Shown here: one piece after another, positions 36,041-43,999 of the stretch
Position numbering within the stretch: the stretch's first letter is position 1
How the letters are laid out: the number at the start of each line of letters is the position of its first letter
From: Allokutzneria sp. A3M-2-11 16
GTDB taxonomy: Bacteria > Actinomycetota > Actinomycetes > Mycobacteriales > Pseudonocardiaceae
Reading direction: 5' to 3'
Assembly: GCF_024213555.1 (NCBI RefSeq)
Contig: NZ_JANAVO010000001.1
Coordinates: forward strand, 372,001 to 436,000
Length of the DNA stretch: 64,000 bases
Made by a program: the position numbers and the translations under genes
The notes under the pieces: model-generated
Told to the model about the DNA's origin: nothing
Seen by the model: the letters and a program-made list of their open reading frames with translations, nothing else
Database searches by the model: none

Positions 36041-37351
36041 GTGAGCGTGCTCGGGAATCGGACCTACAGGCGGCTCTTCGTCGCCCAGGTGGTCGCGCTC
36101 GTGGGGTCCGGGCTGGCGACGGTGGCGCTCGGGTTGTTGGCGCACCGCCTCGCCGGGGGCGACGCGGGCTTGGTCCTGGGCATCGCGCTGGCGATCAAGA
36201 TGGTGGCCTACGTGTTCTTCGCCCCGCTGGCCACGGCGCTCGCGGAACGGTTGCCCCGGCGCGGGTTCCTCGTGGCGATGGACGCGGTGCGGGCGGTTGT
36301 CGCCTTGGCGCTGCCGTTCGTCACCGAGGTGTGGCAGGTCTACGCGTTGATCGTTGTGCTGCAAGCCGCCTCCGCGTCGTTCACGCCGACGTTCCAGGCG
36401 ACGATCCCGAGCGTGCTCCCGGACGAGGAGGACTACACGCGGGCGTTGTCGTTGTCGCGCTTGGCTTACGAGCTGGAGAGCCTGCTGAGCCCGGTGCTCG
36501 CCGCCGCCCTGCTCACGGTCGTCGGGGCGAGCCAGTTGTTCGTCGGGACCGCGATCGGCTTCATCGCGTCCGCCGTGCTTGTGCTGAGCGTGGTGCTGCC
36601 CAAGCCCGTTGAGTCCGCGAGCACGTCAGTTGGCGGACTGCGCGTCTACCTCGCGACGCCCCGCCTGCGCGCGCTGGTGGGGCTCAACCTCGCGGCCGCA
36701 GCGGCTGGATCGATGGTGCTCGTGAATACCGTTGTGGTGGTGCGCGAAGGCTTGGGGCTGGGCGATTCCTTCGTGGCGTGGACGCTCGGCGCCTATGGAG
36801 CGGGCTCGATCCTCGCGGCGCTGCTGCTGCCTCGCGTGCTGTCCTGGTGCGGCGAGCGGCACGTGATGCTCAGTGGTGCTGGTGTGCTGGTGTTCGTGCT
36901 GGCGGCGAGCGCTTTTCTGACTTTGTCGTGGGCCGTGGTGCTTGGCGCGTGGGCCGCTCTGGGATTGGCCGGAGCCGCGGTGCAGACGCCGATCGGTCGC
37001 TTGGTGCGGCGGTCGGCGGAGCCTGGCGGCTGGCCGAGGTTGTTCGCCGCGCAGTTCACCGTGTCGCACGGCGGCTGGCTGGTGACCTATCTGCTCGCCG
37101 GGTCGCTGGGCGCTTGGGCGGGAATGCCGATCACGTTGCTGTTGCTGGCGATGGTCGCCGCGGGCGGGATGGTGTTCGCCGCGCGCGTGTGGCCGGTGCA
37201 CGATCCGTCCACAGTGGAGCATGTGCACGACAACCTCGCCCCGGACGACCCGCACCTGCTGAACGCGGTGCCGTCCGGACGAGGATGGGTGCACGCGCAC
37301 GAGTTCGCCATCGACCGCGTGCACCCGCGCTGGCCTCAGCGGTCGCCGTAG
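36041..37351 (+). CDS. MFS transporter
   Basis: 436 residues with about 12 membrane helices in the EntS/DHA3-like MFS pattern: NRTYRRLFVAQVVALVGSGL at the start, LAERLPRRGFLVAMDAVRA for the loop 2-3 motif. Probably an exporter; substrate unknown. Codon use is less GC-biased through the centre. The GTG at 36041 is chosen because the conserved VLGNRTYRRLF follows; the frame is open upstream. Ends with a conserved soluble tail (VHAHEFAIDRVHPRWP). Overlaps the arginase-family gene tail to tail by 16 bases. Confidence 0.88.
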   Translation: MSVLGNRTYRRLFVAQVVALVGSGLATVALGLLAHRLAGGDAGLVLGIALAIKMVAYVFFAPLATALAERLPRRGFLVAMDAVRAVVALALPFVTEVWQVYALIVVLQAASASFTPTFQATIPSVLPDEEDYTRALSLSRLAYELESLLSPVLAAALLTVVGASQLFVGTAIGFIASAVLVLSVVLPKPVESASTSVGGLRVYLATPRLRALVGLNLAAAAAGSMVLVNTVVVVREGLGLGDSFVAWTLGAYGAGSILAALLLPRVLSWCGERHVMLSGAGVLVFVLAASAFLTLSWAVVLGAWAALGLAGAAVQTPIGRLVRRSAEPGGWPRLFAAQFTVSHGGWLVTYLLAGSLGAWAGMPITLLLLAMVAAGGMVFAARVWPVHDPSTVEHVHDNLAPDDPHLLNAVPSGRGWVHAHEFAIDRVHPRWPQRSP

Positions 37352-38091
37352 GTGAGCACCTCGCCCACCGCTTCGAGCAACGGGATGAGCTTGGCGAGCT
37401 CGGCCTCGTCCGCGGTGACGCACTCGGTGATGGCGGCGCCGACGACCGTCCACTCAGGACTGAGCTGCCGGACCTGGCGGACCAGCGCATCGATGGCGAC
37501 CCCGTCCGGCTCCGGATAGGTCATGCCGCTGAACTCGTTGGGGGACAACACGTCCAGGTCGATGTGCAGGTACACCTGGCGGTTGCGCGGAGCCAGGTCC
37601 CCACACTCGACCAGGGCCACCCGCTTGCCTTCACCGATCAGCGGCCGTTCCCCGTCGTCGATGCTGCGCGTGCCCACGAGAACGACCTCGCGCTCCCCCA
37701 TGGCCGAACGCAGGACCATGCCGTGGAACGCGCCGGACGGGGAGGACTCCGGGGTGTTGAGGTCGGCGTGCGCGTCGAACCACAGCACCGTCACGTCGTC
37801 TCCGAGGCGCCGCACCGGCACCAGGTCGACGGAGCAGTCCCCGCCGATGGTCAGCACCGGTTCGTCCACTTCGGACAGTGCGGTTCGCTGGGCGTCCTGG
37901 TGGGCCAGGAGCACTTCGTGGTTGGCGATGCCGCCGACGGTGGGCGAGGTGCCGGTGCCGACGGGGACCTCGGTCACCTCGGCGCCGAGCACCCGCCCGG
38001 CCAGCCCGGCGAGGGCACGGCAGCCGGACGGCAGCCTGGCCCGGCTCTCGACGAGCGCTCCTTGGAACTGGGGTACGGCGTGAATGCGCAT
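37336..38091 (-). CDS. Arginase/agmatinase-family hydrolase
   Basis: 251 residues. The binuclear manganese motifs are intact: GGDCSVD, WFDAHADLNTPE and HIDLDVLSP. Family members cleave arginine, agmatine, formiminoglutamate or related guanidino compounds; substrate not decided by sequence. It is shorter than classical arginases (about 300). ATG at 38091 is chosen; a strong hairpin lies just upstream (38102-38130). Follows pyc on the same strand after a 49-base gap. Confidence 0.88.
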   Translation of the reverse strand: MRIHAVPQFQGALVESRARLPSGCRALAGLAGRVLGAEVTEVPVGTGTSPTVGGIANHEVLLAHQDAQRTALSEVDEPVLTIGGDCSVDLVPVRRLGDDVTVLWFDAHADLNTPESSPSGAFHGMVLRSAMGEREVVLVGTRSIDDGERPLIGEGKRVALVECGDLAPRNRQVYLHIDLDVLSPNEFSGMTYPEPDGVAIDALVRQVRQLSPEWTVVGAAITECVTADEAELAKLIPLLEAVGEVLTYGDR

Positions 38092-38101
38092 GGCCGGAGT
38101 A

Positions 38102-38130
38102 TGCGTGTGCGCGGGTCCCGCGCACACGCA
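38102..38130 (-). terminator. Near-perfect hairpin after pyc and in the arginase-family leader
   Basis: Arms 38102-38115 (tgcgtgtgcgcggg) and 38117-38130 are exact complements around a single base (effective loop about 5). It starts 10 bases past the pyc stop and ends 10 bases before the next start, so it can terminate pyc transcripts and at the same time occlude the ribosome site of the arginase-family gene. Confidence 0.7.
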
Positions 38131-38140
38131 CATTTCCGGC

Positions 38141-41100
38141 TCAGGTCAGCTCGATGAGCAGGTCCCCGCCCTCGACCTGCTGGACCTTGCCGATGGCCAG
38201 CCGCTTGACCTGGCCCGCCTTCGGTGCGGTGATCGCGGCCTCCATCTTCATCGCCTCGATCGTGGCCACCGTCTGGCCCGACTCGACCTGGTCGCCCTCG
38301 GCCACCGCGAGCGTGACCACCCCGGCGAACGGCGCGGGCACGTGGTCGGGGTTGGCGCGGTCCGCCTTCTCCGCCGCCGGGATGTCGGCGGCCACCGAGC
38401 GGTCGCGGACCGAGATCGGCCGCAGCTGCCCGTTGAGCGTCGCCATCACCGTGCGCATACCGCGGTCGTCGGCCTCACCGATGGCCTCAAGACCGATGAG
38501 CAGCCGCACGCCCTGCTCCAGGTCGACCGAGTACTCCTCACCCGGACGCAGGCCGTAGAAGAAGTCCTTGCTGCGCAACACACTCGTGTCGCCGTACGCC
38601 TCGCGGTGCGAGGTGAACTCCTTGGCCGGGCCGGGGAACAGCAGCCGGTTGAGCGTCTTGCGGCGGTCGGTCTCCAGGCCGCGGCGGTCGTCGTCGGTCA
38701 GCTCGACCATCTTGCGCGGGGCGCTCCGGCCCGCGAGCGCGCGGCTGCGGAACGGCTCCGGCCAGCCACCGGGAGGGTTGCCCAGCTCGCCGTGCAGGAA
38801 GCCGACCACCGAGTCCGGGATGTCGAAGCTGCCCGGGTTCGCCTCGAAGTCCGCGGGCTCCACCCCGGCACCGACCATGTGCAGCGCGAGGTCACCGACC
38901 ACCTTGGACGACGGGGTCACCTTCACCAGGCGGCCGAGCATCCGGTCGGCGGCGGCGTAGGTGGACTCGATCTCCTCGAACCGGTCGCCGAGGCCGAGCG
39001 CGATCGCCTGCTGGCGCAGGTTGGACAGCTGCCCGCCGGGGATCTCGTGGTGGTAGACGCGACCGGTCGGCGAGGCCAGGCCCGACTCGAACGGCGCGTA
39101 GATGCGGCGCACCGCCTCCCAGTACGGCTCCAGGTCGCAGACCGCCTGGAGGTCCAGGCCGGTGGCCCGCTCCGTGTGGTCGGTCGCCGCGACGATCGCC
39201 GACAGCGAGGGCTGCGAGGTGGTCCCCGCCATGGACGCCGTCGCGCCGTCCACCGCGTCCACGCCCGCCTGGATCGCGGCGAGGTAGGTGGCCAGCTGGC
39301 CGCCCGCGGTGTCGTGGGTGTGCAGGTGCACCGGCAGGTCGAACTCCGAACGCAGCGCCTTGACCAGCGTCGCGGCGGCGGGCGGGCGGAGCAGGCCGGC
39401 CATGTCCTTGATCGCCAGCACGTGGGCGCCCGCGCGGACGATCTGCTCGGCCAGCCGCAGGTAGTAGTCGAGGGTGTAGAGCTGCTCGGCCGGGTCGGCG
39501 AGGTCGGCGGTGTAGCACAGCGCCACCTCGGCGACGGCCGATCCGGTGTCGCGGACCGCCTCGATCGCCGGGCGCATCTGCTCGACGTCGTTGAGCGCGT
39601 CGAAGATCCGGAAGATGTCGATGCCGGTCGCGGTGGCCTCCTCGACGAAGCCGCGCGTCACCGCCTCGGGGTACGGCGTGTAGCCCACCGTGTTACGACC
39701 GCGCAGCAGCATCTGGAGGCAGATGTTGGGCGCCGCCTCGCGCAGCGCGGCCAGCCGCTCCCACGGGTCCTCGGCCAGGAAGCGCAGTGCGACGTCGTAG
39801 GTCGCGCCGCCCCAGCACTCCAGCGACAGCAGCTCCGGCGTGGAGCGCGCCACGTGCGGCGCGACCGCCAGCAGGTCCTTGGTGCGCACGCGGGTGGCCA
39901 GCAGCGACTGGTGCGCGTCGCGGAAGGTCGTGTCGGTGACGCCGACCGCGGGGTTGGAGCGCAGCCACGCGGCGAAGCCCTCCGGGCCCAGCTCGACGAG
40001 CTTGTGCCGCGAGCCCGCGGGCGGGGTGTCGAGCAGGTTGACCGCGGGCAGCTTCTGCACCGGGTCCACAGTGGACGGACGCGCGCCGTTGGGCTTGTTC
40101 ACCGTCACGTCGGCGAGGTAGGTCAGCAGCCTGGTGCCGCGGTCGGCGGAGTGCCGCGCGGTCAGCAGGTGCGGGCGCTGCTCGATGAACGCCGTGGTGA
40201 CCTGGCCCGCGAGGAACTGCTCGTCGTCCAGCACCGCCTGGAGGAACGGGATGTTGGTGGAGACACCGCGGATGCGGAACTCGGCGATCGCGCGACGGGC
40301 GCGGCGGACGGCTCCGGCGAAGTCGCGACCGCGGCAGGTCAGCTTCACCAGCATCGAGTCGAAGTGCGCGCTGATCCCGGCACCCGCGTGCGCGGTGCCG
40401 CCGTCGAGCCGGATGCCCGCGCCGCCCGGGGAGCGGTACGCGGTGATGCGGCCGGTGTCCGGGCGGAAGCCGTTGGCCGGGTCCTCGGTGGTGATGCGGC
40501 ACTGCAGCGCCGCGCCGCGCAGGCGGACGGAGTCCTGGGTCAGCCCCAGCTCGGGCAGGGTCGCCCCGGCGGCGATCCGCATCTGCGACTGCACCAGGTC
40601 GACGTCGGTGACCTCCTCGGTCACGGTGTGCTCGACCTGGATGCGCGGGTTCATCTCGATGAAGACGTGGTTGCCCTTGCGGTCGACGAGGAACTCCACC
40701 GTGCCCGCGTTGACGTAACCGATGTGCTTGGCGAAGGAGACCGCGTCCGCGCAGATCTTCGCGCGCAGGTCCGGGTCGAGGTTGGGCGCGGGGGCGATCT
40801 CGATGACCTTCTGGTGCCGCCGCTGCACCGAGCAGTCGCGCTCGAAGAGGTGGATCACGTTGCCCTTGGCGTCGGCCAGGATCTGCACCTCGATGTGCCT
40901 GGGCTCGACGACGGCCTGCTCCAGGAACACCGTGGGGTCGCCGAAGGCCGACTCGGCCTCGCGCATCGCGGCCTCAAGCGCCTCGCGCAGCCCGCCTGCC
41001 TCCTCGACCCGGCGCATGCCGCGCCCGCCACCACCGGCGACCGCCTTGACGAAGACCGGGAAGCGGATGTTCTCGGCGGCGGCCAGCAGCCCCTCGACGT

Positions 41101-41518
41101 CGTCGGAGGGGGCGGAGGACTCCAGCACGGGCAGCCCCGCCTCGCGCGCGGCGGCGATGGCGCGGGCCTTGTTCCCGGTCAGCTCCAGCACCTCGGCGCT
41201 GGGGCCGACGAAGGTGATGCCCGCGTCCTTGCAGGACTGCGACAGCTCCGGGTTCTCCGACAGGAAGCCGTAGCCGGGGTAGATCGCGTCGGCGCCCGCC
41301 TTGCGCGCCGCCTTGATCACCTCGGTGACGGAGAGGTACGCGCGCACGGGATGGCCGGGATCGCCGATCTCGTAGGACTCGTCCGCCTTGAGGCGGTGCA
41401 ACGAGTTCCGGTCCTCGTGCGGGAACACCGCGACCGTTCCCGCGCCCAGTTCGTAGGCGGCGCGGAACGCCCGGATGGCGATCTCTCCTCGGTTGGCGAC
41501 GAGGACCTTCGCGAACAT
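38141..41518 (-). CDS. pyc: Pyruvate carboxylase
   Basis: 1125 residues. ATP- and biotin-dependent conversion of pyruvate to oxaloacetate. Biotin carboxylase part (1-460) with FVKAVAGGGGRGMRRV and FIEMNPRIQVEHTVTEEVTD; carboxyltransferase part with VTDTTFRDAHQSLLATRVR and the carbamylated-lysine segment IKDMAGLL; C-terminal biotinyl domain with EAMKMEAAI. Single-chain type. ATG at 41518 with GAGG upstream. A small dyad (ctcccgc/gcgggag, 41572-41588) lies in its leader. Confidence 0.97.
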   Translation of the reverse strand: MFAKVLVANRGEIAIRAFRAAYELGAGTVAVFPHEDRNSLHRLKADESYEIGDPGHPVRAYLSVTEVIKAARKAGADAIYPGYGFLSENPELSQSCKDAGITFVGPSAEVLELTGNKARAIAAAREAGLPVLESSAPSDDVEGLLAAAENIRFPVFVKAVAGGGGRGMRRVEEAGGLREALEAAMREAESAFGDPTVFLEQAVVEPRHIEVQILADAKGNVIHLFERDCSVQRRHQKVIEIAPAPNLDPDLRAKICADAVSFAKHIGYVNAGTVEFLVDRKGNHVFIEMNPRIQVEHTVTEEVTDVDLVQSQMRIAAGATLPELGLTQDSVRLRGAALQCRITTEDPANGFRPDTGRITAYRSPGGAGIRLDGGTAHAGAGISAHFDSMLVKLTCRGRDFAGAVRRARRAIAEFRIRGVSTNIPFLQAVLDDEQFLAGQVTTAFIEQRPHLLTARHSADRGTRLLTYLADVTVNKPNGARPSTVDPVQKLPAVNLLDTPPAGSRHKLVELGPEGFAAWLRSNPAVGVTDTTFRDAHQSLLATRVRTKDLLAVAPHVARSTPELLSLECWGGATYDVALRFLAEDPWERLAALREAAPNICLQMLLRGRNTVGYTPYPEAVTRGFVEEATATGIDIFRIFDALNDVEQMRPAIEAVRDTGSAVAEVALCYTADLADPAEQLYTLDYYLRLAEQIVRAGAHVLAIKDMAGLLRPPAAATLVKALRSEFDLPVHLHTHDTAGGQLATYLAAIQAGVDAVDGATASMAGTTSQPSLSAIVAATDHTERATGLDLQAVCDLEPYWEAVRRIYAPFESGLASPTGRVYHHEIPGGQLSNLRQQAIALGLGDRFEEIESTYAAADRMLGRLVKVTPSSKVVGDLALHMVGAGVEPADFEANPGSFDIPDSVVGFLHGELGNPPGGWPEPFRSRALAGRSAPRKMVELTDDDRRGLETDRRKTLNRLLFPGPAKEFTSHREAYGDTSVLRSKDFFYGLRPGEEYSVDLEQGVRLLIGLEAIGEADDRGMRTVMATLNGQLRPISVRDRSVAADIPAAEKADRANPDHVPAPFAGVVTLAVAEGDQVESGQTVATIEAMKMEAAITAPKAGQVKRLAIGKVQQVEGGDLLIELT

Positions 41519-41739
41519 GCCGGCTCCTCACGGATCGTGCCTCGGGGTCGGTCGTGGCACCGTATCGTCGTCTCCCGCTGTGCGGGAGGGTCGTCCCAGG
41601 TGACGGACTTCATCCTGATCGATTCCCCCGGCCCGCGCGACTGCCAACGGACTGTGGTTCCGATCACTGGCCGTATTACTGGTTTCAGCGCGCGCCGATG
41701 CGGATACCCGTCCTCGCGGTCCTATTCGCGGGAGATGAG

Positions 41740-42792
41740 ATGCGATTCGCACTGGCTCTGTCCGTGTCCCTGGTCCTCGGCTTGGTCGGGGTGCCAGCCC
41801 AGGCCGGTTACCCGCTCTACGCGGCCGCGACCAGCCCCGCCGTCGCCGCGGGCAAGGACGGCCTGCTGGAGATGTTCGCTCCCGCCCCGCCGAACGCGGC
41901 GCTGCACCACCGGAAGCAGCTGCCCGGCGGCGCCTGGGGGCCGTGGGCGGAGTTCGGCACTCCCACCGAGGGCGCTCCGACCGTGGTGCGGAACGCGGCG
42001 GGACTGCTGGAGGTCTTCGCGCTCGACCGCAGGGACGGCCGGGCCGGTGAGCGCATCCGCCACCGGGCCCAGCTCGGCGACGGCACGTGGGGACCGTGGG
42101 AGGACTTCGGCTCGGCGGCATCGGCCCCGGTGGCCGCGGAGGGCGGGACGGACCTGTTCGCGGTGGCCCACAGCGGGTCGAAACTGCTGCACCGCGCGCG
42201 TTCCGGTGCGGGCTGGGGCCCGTGGGAGGACTTCGGTGAAGGCTCCGGCCTGCCCGCGGTCGCCCGGGGCGGAGACGGACAGCTGCGGGTGTTCACCACC
42301 CTCTCCGGCCAGCTCTTCGGGCGGACGCAGACCCCGGCCGGGTGGAGCCAGTGGACCCCGCTCGGTGGCCCCGCCGACGCGCACTCCCCGGTCGCCACGG
42401 CGACGCCGAGCGGAGTGGTGGTGTTCGTGACGGCCGACCAGCGCGTGAACGAGCTGCGCGACGGGTGGACGGTGTTCTCCGAGCCGGTGACGGGACGGCC
42501 CTCGGTGGGGCGCAACGCAGACGGGCGGCTAGAGGTGTTCGTCGTCGGCCGCGACGCGAGCAGCGTGCAGCACCGCAGGGAAACCGCGACCGGATGGGGC
42601 CCCTGGCAGACCTTCGACGGCGCCAGCGCGGTGTGCTCGCCCAGCGTGACGTCCACAGTGGACGGACGGCTGGAGCTGTTCACGCTCGCCCCGGCGGGTG
42701 AGGCGGTCATGGTCCGGGCGCAGACCGCGCCGAGCGGCACGTGGGGCCCGGCGCACGTGCTCGGCGGCCCCGCCAGCCCCCGCTGCGAGTAG
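41740..42792 (+). CDS. Secreted beta-propeller protein, PLL-lectin-like
   Basis: 350 residues. Signal peptide MRFALALSVSLVLGLVGVPA with cleavage near AQAG. The mature chain is made of repeats of about 45 residues, each with a W-G-P-W-x-x-F turn: GPWAEFG (68-74), GPWEDFG (118-124 and 160-166), SQWTPLG (203-209), GPWQTFD later, and the ELFTLAPAGEAVMVRAQ type strands. This is the seven-bladed propeller of Photorhabdus-type fucose lectins and tectonin-like proteins; sugar binding is likely but unproven. ATG at 41740 with GGGAG. Divergent from pyc. Confidence 0.85.
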   Translation: MRFALALSVSLVLGLVGVPAQAGYPLYAAATSPAVAAGKDGLLEMFAPAPPNAALHHRKQLPGGAWGPWAEFGTPTEGAPTVVRNAAGLLEVFALDRRDGRAGERIRHRAQLGDGTWGPWEDFGSAASAPVAAEGGTDLFAVAHSGSKLLHRARSGAGWGPWEDFGEGSGLPAVARGGDGQLRVFTTLSGQLFGRTQTPAGWSQWTPLGGPADAHSPVATATPSGVVVFVTADQRVNELRDGWTVFSEPVTGRPSVGRNADGRLEVFVVGRDASSVQHRRETATGWGPWQTFDGASAVCSPSVTSTVDGRLELFTLAPAGEAVMVRAQTAPSGTWGPAHVLGGPASPRCE

Positions 42793-43143
42793 TCAGCGCA
42801 GCTGGTTGACCAGTGCGCGCAGCCACGGTTCGGCGAACGCGGGCTCGGCGGCGATGGCCCTGACCAGCCGCTCGCGGGTTTCCCGGGTACGGCCGGACTC
42901 GACGAGGGCGACGGCTTCGGCGAGCGCCTGACGGGTTCTGGCGTCGTGCGCAGGGACCGCGGCTTCCGGATCGGCCCAGGACCACCGGGCGAACAGAACT
43001 GGTGAGCTTGGCCTGGCGATCGCGCTCGCGGGCAGTTCGGCGGTCCACTGTGCGCTCTGGTGCCAGCGGTGGGTTTTCGGACTGGTGTACATGCGACGGC
43101 GCACGAGGTCCCATCGGAAGGGACGGTTCACCTCGGCGCTCAT
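42793..43143 (-). CDS. Hypothetical protein
   Basis: 116 residues without a recognised family. The first half is basic and aromatic (FRWDLVRRRMYTSPKTHRWH), the second half helical and repeat-like (ALAEAVALVESGRTRETRERLVRAIAAEPAFAEPW), resembling one TPR-like hairpin pair. Soluble. Converges with the propeller gene, the stops touching. Start at the second of two close ATGs (43152 or 43143). Confidence 0.6.
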   Translation of the reverse strand: MSAEVNRPFRWDLVRRRMYTSPKTHRWHQSAQWTAELPASAIARPSSPVLFARWSWADPEAAVPAHDARTRQALAEAVALVESGRTRETRERLVRAIAAEPAFAEPWLRALVNQLR

Positions 43144-43287
43144 GCGTCCCATCGCACCACAGCGGCCTACCCCGGCGCCTGCCCTTTTCGTGCGCGACGC
43201 ACATTACGCTTGAAGCACGTTGACAACCGTGCTTACCACCTTCTTCACTGCCCACTGAAGACAATGGACATCGACCGAAGGTGAAAC

Positions 43288-43560
43288 ATGAGAATCGCTC
43301 CAGTCGTCGCGATGGTCGCCTTGGCACTCACCACACTGGCACCGACAGCCTCCGCGGCCTCGCAGGCCCATTCACCCTGCGGCTACTTCGAGGAAGGCGA
43401 TGGCGCCTGGTACAACCACTGCGCGAGCGCGGGCAATATCAAGATCGTCGTGGACTACAGGACCGAGGATGGGAAGGTGCTGTGCGTCGGACCCGGCGAG
43501 ACTTTCCTCGGCGCGGTCTCAAGAATCCAGAACGCCTGGTACATCGGCCTACGCTGCTGA
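43288..43560 (+). CDS. Small secreted four-cysteine protein (copy 1)
   Basis: 90 residues: signal peptide (MRIAPVVAMVALALTTLAPT, cleavage near ASAAS) and a mature part of about 65 residues with four cysteines in PCGYFE, NHCASAG, VLCVGPG and the final residue. It resembles a family of small secreted actinomycete proteins that I recall as DUF6355. Function unknown. The leader aaggtgaaac before the ATG is identical to that of the paralogue at 43638. Confidence 0.8.
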   Translation: MRIAPVVAMVALALTTLAPTASAASQAHSPCGYFEEGDGAWYNHCASAGNIKIVVDYRTEDGKVLCVGPGETFLGAVSRIQNAWYIGLRC

Positions 43561-43578
43561 TCTTCGCCACCGCGGGCG

Positions 43579-43605
43579 TCAGGACTTCTCCAGGAGCTCC
43601 GCATG
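43579..43605 (-). pseudogene. Fossil of the recG 3' end (HAELLEKS-stop)
   Basis: Read on the minus strand this gives codons for HAELLEKS and a stop; the real recG (44000) ends HAEFLEKS and stop. 23 of 27 bases agree. It lies between the two secreted-protein paralogues, so it is a leftover from the duplication that made them: the older copy once sat beside recG. Confidence 0.7.
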
Positions 43606-43637
43606 CCTTGTGCATTGTCCACAAGCAAAGGTGAAAC

Positions 43638-43925
43638 ATGAGAATCGCCCCTGCCCTCGCAGCGGTCGCTCTGGCCCTCACAGCACTGACGCTTCCCGCC
43701 CCCGCGAGCGCACAGGCGATGAAATGGGACTACCCGTGCGGCTACTACGAGACGAACGGATTCGCCTACTACGGGCACTGCACGAACGACGGCAGTTGGA
43801 TCTGGATCTACGTGGACCGCAAGACAGAACCTGATTACTCCCAGTGCGTCCTGCCCGGCAGCACGTTGCTCGACTACACCGCGAAAGTTCAGAACGCCTG
43901 GTACGAGGGCGCGAAATGCAAATGA
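43638..43925 (+). CDS. Small secreted four-cysteine protein (copy 2)
   Basis: 95 residues, paralogue of the gene at 43288: signal peptide MRIAPALAAVALALTALTLP, then PCGYYE, GHCTNDG, SQCVLPGST and NAWYEGAKC. The same four cysteines and the NAWY motif are kept, so both folds are under selection. About 75 bases downstream recG ends on the opposite strand; between them a 14-codon frame (43939-43983, good ribosome site) may be a truncated third copy. Confidence 0.8.
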   Translation: MRIAPALAAVALALTALTLPAPASAQAMKWDYPCGYYETNGFAYYGHCTNDGSWIWIYVDRKTEPDYSQCVLPGSTLLDYTAKVQNAWYEGAKCK

Positions 43926-43999
43926 AGGAGAAGGGGAGATGAGTTCCGTGGCAGTTGTCCCGGGGCTCGCGGCACTGTGCTGATTTCCGCACGACGGGA

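Noticed and set aside
38084-42430. Plus-strand open frame of about 1448 codons opposite pyc
   Set aside because: Same cause; pyc motifs on the minus strand explain the region.
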